This document shows, in pieces, positions 10,705 to 19,872 of a DNA stretch of 40,628 bases. Location: assembly GCA_047637875.1 (NCBI GenBank), contig JBLJBH010000030.1, positions 1 to 40,628 on the forward strand, read 5' to 3'. Numbering within the stretch: position 1 is the stretch's first letter; every line of letters begins with the position of its first letter. The position numbers and the translations under genes are program-made. Source of the DNA: UBA7396 sp047637875 (GTDB lineage Bacteria > Patescibacteriota > Gracilibacteria > BD1-5 > UBA6164). A model generated the notes under the pieces. It made no database searches, was not told the DNA's origin, and saw nothing but the letters and a program-made list of their open reading frames with translations.

Positions 10705-12180
10705 ATGACAAATAAAGCTATAACTGTTCAGGATATTTGTGAAAGATGTACTTGTAAAGAACAAGAACATTTTATTGATATGACTGACTTTTATGTAGAA
10801 GACTATCCTGAAATTATCTGACATTTGAAACCTCTAAATATAGGTTGAATTGACGTTACAATAATGGATTTATTTAATATACCCTTAGCTTGAGATAAAT
10901 GAATTGTTGATTTTATAAAACAAAGATTAAATATAGATATTACAACTCAATATTGAATAGAAGAAATAAATAAACTTTTTGAGCAATCAAAAGAATTTTA
11001 TGAGAAAAGATATTTAAAGTCAATTCCTATAAAATTAAAGAAAATAACATTTAAAAATACTCAATCCGTTATAAACTTTCTTCGTGAAACAAAAACAAAT
11101 AAAACTACTGGTAGTTTAAATTGTGCTATAGCAAAAGTCGCTTATGCAGTTGATGATGTGCTTTCCAATGAAAAAGTAAGAAGAGAATCTTTTCTTGATA
11201 GACAATTTATTTGAGAATATTTAGAAAAACCTTTTCAAATAGAAGAATGATATGAAGATAAAAATTGAAATATATATAGAAACTGAAAAGTAGTTATTGA
11301 CACAAAAATAATAAATTTTAAAATAATTGCTCGTCAAAAATGAAGTGAATCTATTATAGGAAAGCAACTTGCTGACTCAAAATATTTTTCAACTGATGAA
11401 TTTTTAGACTTAGTTTGATCTACTATCTATGTTGAAAATGATTCTGAAGCAGCTCTCATGATGCAATATATTGACCAAATGATTTACAAATGAAAAGCAA
11501 AAATAAAAAACAAAAATTGACTTGATTTAAATGCAGTAAAAAAAGATGTATATCTCAATAAAGAATTTTATCTCAAGCTAGAAAAAGAAACCAAAGAAAC
11601 AGAAGATGATGATATATCAGATGAAGAAAGAGAATTTAATGAAAGAAAAAAATCAACTTCTGAAAAATACAAAGAAATAAAACTTGTTGGAAAAGTAGAG
11701 CTTTCTTTAGAAGAATGAATAAAAGCAACCAAATACCCTGTTGGAACAGAAATAAAATTTGTTGTCGGATGACATGATAATGAAGAATGAATCTCACTAC
11801 AGTCAATATATGATTATGCAAAAAGGTTTAGAGAACTAACTCGTTTATGAATACCTATAAGAAAAATAGATATTGTTAATTATGTAAATGATTTCTTTGA
11901 AAATATTGATGAAATATTAAAAAAGAAAAATAAAGAAAAAAGTCTCTACTTTGCAGAACTTTTTAGAGATTTATTTGAAAAATGATGCATTGAAAGAGAA
12001 TTAAAACTCAATGGAAATGAACAATCAAATGAAAAAATTCTTGCTATCTGACTTTTCAAGTATTTTGAAAGTAAATTAGTAAAAGTTAAATTCTCTCATA
12101 GTAAAAAAACATATTATTTTGATGAACAAATCTTAAAAATGAGAGACGCTTGACTTTATAAAAAAATTGAAGCAATATAA
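10705..12180 (+). CDS. Unknown protein with possible RelA/SpoT-like nucleotidyltransferase fold (491 aa)
   Basis: Not securely recognised. One continuous frame with TAA stop. The middle has FLDRQFIGEYLEKPF, then RQKGSESIIGKQLADSK and FLDLVGSTIYVENDSEA (about 215-240). These resemble the order of the (p)ppGpp synthetase core (a basic K/R-x-K-S segment, then D-hydrophobic-x-G-x-R-I-hydrophobic), with a later GTEIKFVVGG that could stand for the E-x-Q-x-R strand. The catalytic Arg after Gly is replaced (GST). An acidic linker (ETEDDDISDEEREF, near 297) interrupts it. The C-terminus looks helical. It may be a degenerate RelA-type nucleotidyltransferase, but this is a motif impression only. Last gene of the adk cluster, followed by a strong terminator. 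Confidence 0.6.
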
Positions 12181-12210
12181 TTTTGACTAAAACACATTTT
12201 ATATATAATT

Positions 12211-12240
12211 AAAATCACTCTTTTAGAGTGATTTTAAATT
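12211..12240 (+). terminator. Rho-independent terminator of the adk cluster
   Basis: Stem AAAATCACTC / GAGTGATTTT with a 5-base loop (12211-12235), 30 bases after the stop, followed by A/T-rich sequence. Confidence 0.75.
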
Positions 12241-12255
12241 TTTAACAAAAAACAA

Positions 12256-12582
12256 ATGAAAATTAAAATATATGGGAATAATGCTGATACTACTACCCTA
12301 CTAGAAAAAGTAAACTTTGCAGTAGATGAACTTTGACTGAATGATTTTATTACAGCTGAAATTACAACTGATGAAGATTTAAAAAATGAACTTAGTATTT
12401 CAAAAGAGCCAGCACTTATAATTGAAGAAGAATCAATTGATTTCAAAGATATGATTTTTGAAGGAATTGTTCCTGAAATTGATGAATTAAAATCAATGTT
12501 TGTTAGTATAGTTTGAGGATGAGAGTCTTCAGAAGGATGATGTTCTAGTGGAAGTTGTGGAAGTTGTTCAAGTGGATGTTAA
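12256..12582 (+). CDS. Thioredoxin-fold-like small protein with a Cys-rich tail (108 aa)
   Basis: The start MKIKIYGNNADTTTLLEKV and the central KEPALIIEEE strand follow the pattern of the small redox-disulfide (thioredoxin-3/TM0996-like) family, in which a CxxC sits right after the first strand. Here that place is NNAD, so the usual active cysteines are absent. Instead the C-terminal 16 residues are Gly/Ser/Cys only and carry five cysteines (GGCSSGSCGSCSSGC). This could bind a metal or act as a displaced redox tail; both are guesses. Family assignment is tentative. Glycines are coded by TGA, GGA and GGT side by side. It sits just after a terminator and 25 bases before the next gene. Confidence 0.6.
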
Positions 12583-12607
12583 AAATTTTATTTTTAATTT
12601 TTAAATT

Positions 12608-13324
12608 ATGATTTTTAATATAGAAAAATCTCTAGATATAATTTACGTAACCATAGTTACAAAAATAGAAATATTATGACCAAAAATTATTTGAGCTCTT
12701 ATAATAATCTTGATTTGAATAATTTTTTCAAGATTATTATATTTATTTTTAATGTTTTTATTCACAAAATTAAAACTAAATCAAGTTATTGATAGATTGA
12801 AAGTAAACTTTGATGAAGAAAGTCTAGCTCAAGATGAAAAAAAAGGAAAAATTAAAATTAAAAAAAGTAGGTTTACTGATAAAATTAAAGTTGATGATGT
12901 TGTTTCAAAAGCAATTAGTTATTATATTCTAATTATATTTTTTAGAATTTCTATAAGTTATATTTGAATTACTGAAATAGAACAATTTTTACGTGATGTA
13001 ACTGATTATTTACCAAATTTATTTGTATGAGTTTTGATATGATTTTTTGGAATCAGATTTGCAAATTTTGTTTATGATGTTGTATATCATGCTTTAAGTA
13101 TAACAAAAGAAAAAACTTCAAAGATTATAGCTTCCTGAGCTAAAATCATTATACTTTTTTTTACCTTAATGGTATTTTTAGATTATACTCAAATAGTTAG
13201 TATGTTTATTATAAACACCATTTTAATATGATTTATCTCTATGCTAGCATTAGCTGGATGACTTGCTTTTTGACTTGGGTGAAAAGATATAGCATGAGAA
13301 ATACTAGAAAGTTTTAGAAAATAA
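12608..13324 (+). CDS. MscS-type conserved TM-helix membrane protein (238 aa)
   Basis: Integral membrane protein with about five hydrophobic helices: near residues 18-55, 105-125, 135-160, 175-195 and 205-225. The last helix ends LAGGLAFGLGGKDIAGEIL, the conserved pore-helix repeat found in mechanosensitive-channel-like 'conserved TM helix' proteins. The cytoplasmic beta domain of true MscS channels is absent, since the protein stops 12 residues after this motif. A charged loop near 60-100 (DEKKGKIKIKKSR) lies between the first two hydrophobic segments. Function is probably ion flux or osmotic response, but this is inferred from the motif alone. 15 bases before the MtaB-like gene. Confidence 0.75.
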
Positions 13325-13339
13325 TAAAAATTTAAAATA

Positions 13340-14581
13340 ATGAAATACAAAGTTTTTTGATGTAAAGTAAATAAATACTACACCGATGAATGGCTTAATA
13401 GCGAATATTTACAAAATAAAAATGGTACATTTATCGCAAGCTGTGTTGTAACTGATCAAGCAAAAAGAAAATGGATAAAATTTTTAAAACAAGAACTCCC
13501 TACTCTCAAAGATGAGGAAAAAATTTATATAAGTGGATGTTGAGCTTTTGAAAATGGAAATGAGAATACTCAATTTTTTGCTGTATATAAAGATCTAGAA
13601 ATCTATAAAGATAAAATAGAAGTGCTTCCAGAAGCTCCTCCTCAAAAAACAAATACTATTAGTTCTTTAAAAATCAAACACTTAAAATCGAAAATAAATC
13701 TTACGACTAAAAAATTTTTATTAATTCAATGATGATGTGATAGTTTTTGTACTTTTTGTTTAACTGTAATAAAAAGATGAAGACATTTTTATAGAAGTAA
13801 AGAAGATATAGTTGATGAAATTACAGAATTTGAGATGCAATGATGAAAAGAAGTGGTTCTCACTGGAATCAATCTCTGAGCTTGGTGAAAGGATAATACA
13901 AATGATTACAAAGAATCAAAACTTTCTGAAATACTTGAATATATACTAGAGAAAACTGAAATTCCAAGAATTCGTATCAGCTCACTTGGTCCTGAATTTG
14001 TTGATGATAAAACTTTAAAATTTTTTGAAAATAAAAGAATTTATCCTCATTTCCACTTCTCTATCCAATCAGGAAGTTCTAATATACTGAAATCAATGAG
14101 AAGGCATTATGATAGTAATTATATGAGAAAACTTCTCAAAAGAACTTTAGAGATTAAAAGAGAGGACTCTGTAGATGTAAGTATTTGAGCTGATTTAATA
14201 GTTTGATTTCCTTGAGAAACTGAAAATGATTTTCTAGAAACACTTGATTTAGTAAAGAATTATTGAATTACAAAAGTACACGGATTTCCTTTCTCAGCAC
14301 ATAATTTTTGAGAAACTGTTCCTGCTTCATTTTTTCCAAATCAAGTTCCAGAAAATATAAAAAAAGAGAGAATAGATACTTTGTTACAAGTTGCAGAAGA
14401 AAAAAGAAATGAGTTTATCAAATCTCAAAAATGAGAAACTTTTGAAGTATTAGTGGAAAGTGTAAAAGATGGTATTTTTAAATGATGGACAGAAAATTAC
14501 ATAGAAGTAACCAACGATAATTTTGAAATTATTTCTTGAGAAATCAAAAAAAATGAGATAATTATCTGAAAATTAAAATAA
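13340..14581 (+). CDS. mtaB: MtaB-like tRNA methylthiotransferase, radical SAM (413 aa)
   Basis: The family adds a methylthio group to t6A37 of tRNAs through two iron-sulfur clusters. The N-terminal UPF0004 domain has its three cysteines: GCKVN at 8, ASCVVTDQA near 35 and SGCGAF near 67. The radical SAM site is GGCDSFCTFC (CxxxCxxC) near 131-141. Later motifs include TGINLGAW, ISSLGPE, HFSIQSGS and ADLIVGFPGET. A C-terminal TRAM-like tail is present. The GCKVN start and SSLGPE pattern favour MtaB over MiaB, but the exact subtype is not certain. It fits functionally with TsaE at 29152-29556, which takes part in making the t6A substrate. Its stop lies in a hairpin shared with the convergent gene. 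Confidence 0.85.
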
Positions 14582-14609
14582 GTCAAAACTTCGTTTTGAC
14601 TTATTTTAA
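14573..14609. terminator. Bidirectional terminator shared by convergent genes
   Basis: A 17-bp perfect stem (TTAAAATAAGTCAAAAC with its complement) around a TTC loop. It contains both the TAA of the mtaB-like gene (14579-14581) and the TAA of the minus-strand gene (14601-14603). Confidence 0.85.
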
Positions 14610-15074
14610 TTTTAAATTTACAAATTCTGTTGTTTCTACTCACATTTCTCATTTTAGTTTAAAAATATCTATTTCTTCTTTATGTTGTGATAAAGTGTGA
14701 AGAAATATATCTTTACCTTCTCAAAATGGAATCACTACTCTCGCCTCAATACTTTCAACTATTTTTGGAGAATTTTTTGTTCAAACAATTAATAAAACAT
14801 CAACATCTCAAAAGAAAGACATAATTTCTTCTTTCATCTCAAAGTTATCATCAAATATAGCTACTACAACTTTTCATTCAATCAAAAAACTATAAAATAA
14901 TTTCCCATCATATTCCTTTACCTCAAGTAAAACTCAAGATTTTTCATATTCTCCAGGAAAATCAATTATATAATCCCCTATTTTAACTTCTTTATTAGAA
15001 ATATTTAAAGTAACTGTTATATTATCAGAATTCTTTATATTTACTAAATCATTTTTATTAAAAATTTCTATCAT
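14601..15074 (-). CDS. Small protein resembling a degenerate metallo-beta-lactamase fold (157 aa)
   Basis: The pattern DNITVTLN, then KIGDYIIDFPGEYEKSG (near 33-50), repeated beta strands, and FGDVDVLLIVG and ARVVIPFGEG segments resembles the small MBL-fold proteins of CPR bacteria. The HxHxDH metal-binding motif of the family is missing and only one or two scattered histidines are present. It is therefore either a non-catalytic relative or a different beta protein. It lies 10 bases downstream of the Nudix gene on the same strand, so the two are probably one transcript. Confidence 0.6.
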
Positions 15075-15084
15075 ATTTTTAAAA

Positions 15085-15537
15085 TTAAATAAAATAAACC
15101 TTATTTTTATTTACTATAGTTGGTAAATCAAATTTTACTTCCAAATTTTTTATTTCATCAAAACTCACCCATTTATATCAAACAAATCTTTCTTCTTTTT
15201 GAGGAATTGGATTTTCTTCTCATTTATATTTTATCAAAAATAAATAAACATCTTTATCTATTAGTGGATTATCTTCTAAATATCAAGCTGTAAAAGTATA
15301 GTTTAATTTTGTTATAAATTTAATTATTTCTAACTTATTTAACGGAAGCCCTGTTTCTTCTGATGTTTCTCTTAAAGCTGTTTGAGAAGCTGTTTCTCAG
15401 TCTTCCATATGTCATTTAGGAATTACAAATTCGACTTGTCATTTCGAATTAAGCCACTCCAGAAGTAATATTTCAACTTGATTTCAGGTTTTACGATAAA
15501 CTATTCATCAAGAACTTTTTTCATAAATTTTTGCCAT
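15085..15537 (-). CDS. Nudix hydrolase (150 aa)
   Basis: A complete Nudix box GHMEDGETASQTALRETSEE (GX5EX7REUXEEXGU pattern, near residues 42-64) with an intact REXXEE catalytic helix. The preceding KSSGGIVYRK strand and the following YTFTAGYLED and KYKGEENPIPQKEE segments fit MutT-like or Ap4A-hydrolase-type enzymes of about 140-150 aa. Such proteins hydrolyse nucleoside diphosphates linked to another moiety; the substrate here is not deducible. First gene of a short minus-strand pair with the MBL-like protein, divergent from the sortase gene. Confidence 0.9.
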
Positions 15538-15673
15538 AAATAATATTTCATTTTCAAATAATTTTCTTCATAATAACCAAAAAAGCAAAAGTTGCAAACT
15601 AAGTTTTGAAAAAAAATTACAATGTAACATTTTTTTTTGTCAATAAGATTTTAGTTTTAAAATAAGTCTCTAT

Positions 15674-15702
15674 TTGCATTTAAAAAAAAATTATGCTAAA
15701 AT
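15674..15702 (+). promoter_or_regulatory. Promoter of the sortase gene
   Basis: TTGCAT (15674-15679), 17-base spacer, TAAAAT (15697-15702) preceded by TGC, which makes an extended -10 (TATGCTAAAAT). The same architecture recurs upstream of the Rel gene and the 32.0-kb operon. Confidence 0.65.
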
Positions 15703-15744
15703 ATTCTTACAAATATAAAAACAAATACTAAATAAAATAAAAAT

Positions 15745-16815
15745 ATGACAAACACAAATACAAATAATGATATTTTAGAGATTTTTGAAAATGAAAATAA
15801 CTCTAAATTAGACACACAAATAGATATTTTTTCTAATATATCTTTAGAAAATGAAAATGTAGAAATAAATGATATTTTTGCTGATTTAAATAAAGAAATC
15901 AAAGAAAGACAAGTTTCAGAAGAAGCACTTCAAAAAGTAGAGATAAAACAAGATGATGTATTACAAGAACTTGAATGAATAAATAATTTAGTTGAAACAA
16001 AAGATGAGAAAAAAGAAAGTATAGTAACAAATATCTTAAAAAATTTCTTATTTTTTGTTAAATATATTTGAGCTTCAACTTTAATATTTGCAGTTTTACT
16101 TAGTGTTACAAATTATAGTGCTTATATAGAAATAGCAAGAAGTTACTTAAATCCAGAAGCTCTAGAACTAAATAAACAAGCTATGCTTGCTTCTGTTCAA
16201 CAATCTAATATAACAAAAGAAAAAACTTGAGAGGAAATAAAAGAAGAAATTAAAGAAAATTCAAATGAAAAAATAGAATCTGTAAAAAACAAAACTTATC
16301 ATTCAATGGATAAATTGATAAATTCTACTAAAAATGAATTAAGTATGAATATAGAAATTGTTCCTTATGAAAATAGAATAGTTATACCAAAAATCTGAAA
16401 AAATATTCCTTTGGTTGAAGTTCAAAATAAAACTGTTCAAAATGTAAAAGAACTAGAAGATGTTTTTATGAAAGAACTTGTAAACTGAATTGTTAGATAT
16501 CCTTGAAGTGCTAGACCTGGAGAAGTTGGAAATAGTTTTATTTTCTGACATTCATCAAATTTTCCTTGGCTTGAGTGAAGATATAATGATGTTTTTGCAC
16601 TTTTAGATAATGTAGTTTTTGGAGACGAAATAATTGCATATTATTGACAAAAAAAATATACATATAAAATAAAAGAGAAAAAAGTTATAAAACCAGGTGA
16701 TGTTTCTGTTTTAAAAAGAAATAATGATATTTCAGAAATTAGTTTAATGACTTGTTGGCCAGTTTGAACTACTTTAAACAGAATGATTGTAGTTTGAGAA
16801 TTAGTTAAAGAATAA
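15745..16815 (+). CDS. Sortase with long N-terminal cytoplasmic region (356 aa)
   Basis: A transpeptidase that links surface proteins to the envelope. Acidic, Asn-rich residues 1-95 are followed by one membrane helix (about 97-118) and a coiled stretch to about 200. The sortase domain occupies about 205-356: VIPKIGKNIPL, FGHSSNF (catalytic His near 266), DVFALLD and MTCWPVGTTLNRMIVVG (catalytic Cys near 336, Arg near 344). The three catalytic residues are intact. The long cytoplasmic N-terminus is unusual. Substrate motifs (LPXTG-like) were not seen in the window's surface proteins. Followed 16 bases later by a small membrane protein likely in the same operon. Confidence 0.87.
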
Positions 16816-16831
16816 TTTATAATAAAAAAAT

Positions 16832-17140
16832 ATGTCTAATGTAAATATTGAATACAAATATAGAAATATTGAAGAAATAATAAATAATATTAATGTTTTT
16901 TCTAGCTTTTGAATTATTGAAATAATTATCTTAATAATTTTAGTTATTTGAGTTTTATGAGCTATTTTATATTTATGACCAATACTACAAATAACATCTT
17001 TATCTAAGAAAAAAGATATTGAGAAAAAAAAGAAAAAGTTATCTTTACAACAAATTCTTATAACAAAGGAAATTGAAAATGAAATTGAAAATGAAATAAA
17101 ACAAGAACAAGAAGAAAAATTAAAAGCAAGATTGAACTAA
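16832..17140 (+). CDS. Small single-pass membrane protein next to the sortase (102 aa)
   Basis: Not recognised. A short Asn/Ile-rich N-terminus, one strong membrane helix (about residues 28-50, FGIIEIIILIILVIGVLGAI), and a lysine/glutamate-rich predicted coiled-coil tail from about 58 (KKKDIEKKKKK to EEKLKARLN). Spacing of 16 bases after the sortase and a shared terminator suggest co-transcription and possibly a partner role. This is context only. Confidence 0.7.
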
Positions 17141-17167
17141 AAAAGAAGCTAAAGCTTCTTTTTTAGT
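17136..17167. terminator. Bidirectional terminator between the sortase operon and rel
   Basis: A 15-bp stem (ACTAAAAAAGAAGCT / AGCTTCTTTTTTAGT). It contains the TAA of the small membrane protein and, on the other strand, the TAA of the Rel gene (17163-17165). Confidence 0.85.
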
Positions 17168-19451
17168 TTTTATATTTTCTATGAATTAAAAATTCATAAA
17201 ACATCATAATATACATAAAAAAACAAAACAAAAAATATAAAATAAAATTCATATTAAATCCTAAATAAAGGATTTCCCAAAAAATTATAAAAAATATAAA
17301 CGTATTTAAAAAGAAAAGTGATAACCAAAATCTTTTATATTTTAAAACATCTGGTAGAATAGTTTTTACTAAGAATTTCAAAAAAAACACTATAAATAAC
17401 ATCAAAAAACTACTTCAAAATAAAACTATTTCTAAAAATAAATTTTTTTGGTATTTCGTAATATCTAAAAAGTTTATTAAAAGTATAATTCAAGTTATCA
17501 AAAATAAACTAAAAGCATAAGATATATAATAAATCTTTAATCTTAAAGGAAAAATTCTTGAAATATCAGCTACATTCGGGCATCTTTTTAACTCTTTTAA
17601 CAATTCATTTAAATTTGAATTTGAGTCAATTACAAAATTTATTAAAGAAATATTTTTATTATTTTTATAATTTATTTTAGTTATTTCTACATCTAAATCA
17701 TAAAAAACTTTTGTAATATTATTTATACTTAAAAAATCTTTTGTTTTAAATTTTATTTTTAAACTTACTTCTTTTTTATAATCATTTTTATCACTCAAAG
17801 AAACTACTTTATTAACTATTTTATCAATATCTATGCTTCAAATAGCTATAAATAAATATAATTGTTTTTCTTCTAATAAACCTAAACTTTTTATAACTAG
17901 TTTTTTTATTTTTGAAGGATTTGCTCAAAAATGTCTAAGTCATAAATTTTCTAAAGATTTATTTAACAAATATTTTCAAAGTTCTTCAGATTTTACAGAA
18001 GAATATTTTTTAAATAAATTTTTTATTTGTTCTCTTGAAATTTTTGTTTTAAGTAAAAAGAAATTTTCTATTTTATAATCAATATATATTTTATTTGATT
18101 TATGAAGTTTTACAAAATCTCCATTTTTTAAAACATAAAATGGGTCCTCAATGTAAACTCAATTTACATGTGCTCAAGAAAAAAACTTTCAATAATCCAA
18201 AGAAAAACTAAAAGCATAATCTATTAAAACTGAATTTTTAGGTAAAATTATATAATTTCAATTAACGTCAAAACATTTTATCTCACTAATAATAATTTCT
18301 TGAGTTAATTTTTCAAAAAATGTTTTTGAATCAATAGTTTTCTTTTGAATATCTAAAATTCCCTTCATCCAATCTGGAAGCTCTTTATATTCAACTCAAA
18401 ATCATTTATAAATAAAATGTGCAGCAAGTCATGATTTGTTAAGTCTAGCCATACTTTCAGTTTGAATTTGAAATTCTAAATATTCTCAATTTTCATCATA
18501 AACCGTTGTATGAATTGATTGATATCAATTATCTTTTGGAGATGAAATATAATCTTTAAAACGATCATTTTTTACATTATAAAGTTTATGAATTATTCAT
18601 AAAGCAATATAAGCATCATAAACATCTTTTGTAATAATTCTTAATGCTAAAACATCATATATTTCTTTATAATCAATATTTTTATTTTTTATTTTATTGT
18701 AAATTGAGTAAAGACTTTTGACTCTTCCTTCAATATTTATAACTTTTAGATTAATTTTTGAAAATTCTTTTAAAAGATTGTTATGAGCTTCAATTATTTT
18801 TTGTTTATGATAATCATATTTTTTTCAAAAAATTTTATCAAGTTTTTTATATTCATCTTCTTGTGTATATTTAAAACACAAATCATGCATATGAGTTAAA
18901 AATTCTCAAATAGATAAAAAATTTACAATAGGTAAATAAATTTCTTGAGTTTCTTTTGCTATACGATATCTTTTTTGTTTTGGTAAAAAATCTAGCGTTT
19001 CTAAATTATGAAATCTATCAGCTATCTTAATTAAAAAAATTCTTATATCTGTTCAAGCTGAAACTAAAGAGTGTTTTAAATCCTCAATATCTTTTTTATT
19101 CATATCTTGGGTATAATAAAGCTCTCAAAGTTTATTTATTCAAGATATAATTCAAGAAATTTCCTTTCAAAAATTTTTTTCAATATCTAATAATTGATAT
19201 TTTGGATTATCTAAAACATCATGGATTAGTGAACAAACAATAGAAATTTCATTAGCCTCTATTTTTGTTAAATGAAGTGCTACATTTAATGGATGTGTGA
19301 TATATAATTCTTTTGATTTTCTATATTGATTTTTGTGAGCTTCATAGGCAAATAAAAATGCCTTATTTACAAGTTGTTTATTATAATAAGGATTATATTT
19401 TATTATTTCATCACATAATTTTTCATATAAATCTTCTACATATCTTTCCAT
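17163..19451 (-). CDS. rel: RelA/SpoT homologue with altered hydrolase site and C-terminal membrane domain (762 aa)
   Basis: Makes (and normally degrades) the alarmone (p)ppGpp. HD domain (about 25-150): YITHPLNVA with His53 and LIHDVLDN with His77-Asp78, but the family's Glu81-Asp82 pair is Asp81-Asn82; DRFHNLETL is kept. The synthetase domain (about 215-335) is well conserved: RVKSLYSIYNKIK, EIYDVLALRIIT, RFKDYISSPKDNGYQSIH, EFQIQT. A TGS-like segment (about 370-430) and an ACT-like segment (about 557-625) follow. The last 130 residues are unusual: four or so hydrophobic helices (from YISYAFSLFLITGIILL to FILYFLFCFFMYIMMF), which most long RSH proteins lack. This suggests a membrane-tethered enzyme with an intact synthetase and a possibly weakened hydrolase. 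Confidence 0.88.
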
Positions 19452-19480
19452 AAAAAAACTTAAAAATTATTTTTCAAGTC

Positions 19481-19508
19481 ATTTTAACATAGTTTTTAAA
19501 AATATCAA
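19481..19508 (-). promoter_or_regulatory. Promoter of rel
   Basis: Minus strand TTGATA (19508-19503), 16-base spacer, TAAAAT (19486-19481) with an upstream TGT giving an extended -10 (TATGTTAAAAT), 30 bases before the ATG. Confidence 0.6.
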
Positions 19509-19524
19509 TTTAAATTAATTAAAA

Positions 19525-19573
19525 TTGACTACAAAATACAAAATTTGACAAATACTTTTTTTCTATACAATAT
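19525..19573 (+). promoter_or_regulatory. Promoter/operator region of the GC-rich small gene
   Basis: TTGACT (19525) and TTGACA (19545) are direct repeats exactly 20 bases apart. The second can serve as a consensus -35 with TACAAT (19566) or CAATAT (19568) as the -10. A small stem (TAGTG / CACTA) follows near 19594-19609 in the leader. Confidence 0.45.
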
Positions 19574-19642
19574 CCTTTACAGTAGTTCTAGACTAGTGAT
19601 AAAACACTATTTTTTATGAAATTCTGACTTGGGAGAAAAAAC

Positions 19643-19828
19643 ATGAGCGACAAAGCTCTCGATACGACTCACAACCCTGGTTTCAAGGGGACCCATCGTC
19701 ATGGCAACCATGTTCGCCATACCAGCGGTGCTACCCTGCCACCTCACACGCAACATCAAAATAATATTGAAGGTTCGCAAGTTCCTTCTGATGAAGTGGA
19801 GGAAGATGTAGGTAGCGACAGCCAGTAA
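19643..19828 (+). CDS. GC-rich, His-rich small protein of foreign character (61 aa)
   Basis: Not recognised. The start MSDKALDTTHNPGFKG is preceded by GGGAGA 8 bases upstream, a real Shine-Dalgarno site, which native genes here lack. Base composition is about half G+C against a strongly AT-rich background. Every glycine is GGN and there is no TGA. Arginines are CGN rather than AGA. The protein is hydrophilic, with seven histidines (HRHGNHVRH, PHTQH) and an acidic tail (SDEVEEDVGSDSQ), so probably disordered, perhaps metal-binding. It has its own promoter and a GC-rich terminator, forming a self-contained cassette between rel and recQ. I infer recent acquisition from a standard-code organism; a chimeric assembly cannot be excluded. 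Confidence 0.6.
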   Translation: MSDKALDTTHNPGFKGTHRHGNHVRHTSGATLPPHTQHQNNIEGSQVPSDEVEEDVGSDSQ

Positions 19829-19841
19829 ATTTTTCTTCAAC

Positions 19842-19867
19842 AAAAAACGCGCATTATGCGCGTTTTT
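19842..19867. terminator. GC-rich bidirectional terminator
   Basis: ACGCGC / GCGCGT stem with an ATTAT loop, A6 before and T5 after, giving a classic intrinsic terminator in both directions. It ends the small gene on the plus strand and recQ (stop at 19873) on the minus strand. Its CG-only core contrasts with native AT-rich stems. Confidence 0.85.
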
Positions 19868-19872
19868 ACGTT

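Noticed and set aside
19607..19843. A minus-strand 78-aa ORF opposite the GC-rich small gene.
   Set aside because: It has no Shine-Dalgarno or promoter, and it begins in the terminator region. The plus-strand gene has all three signals.
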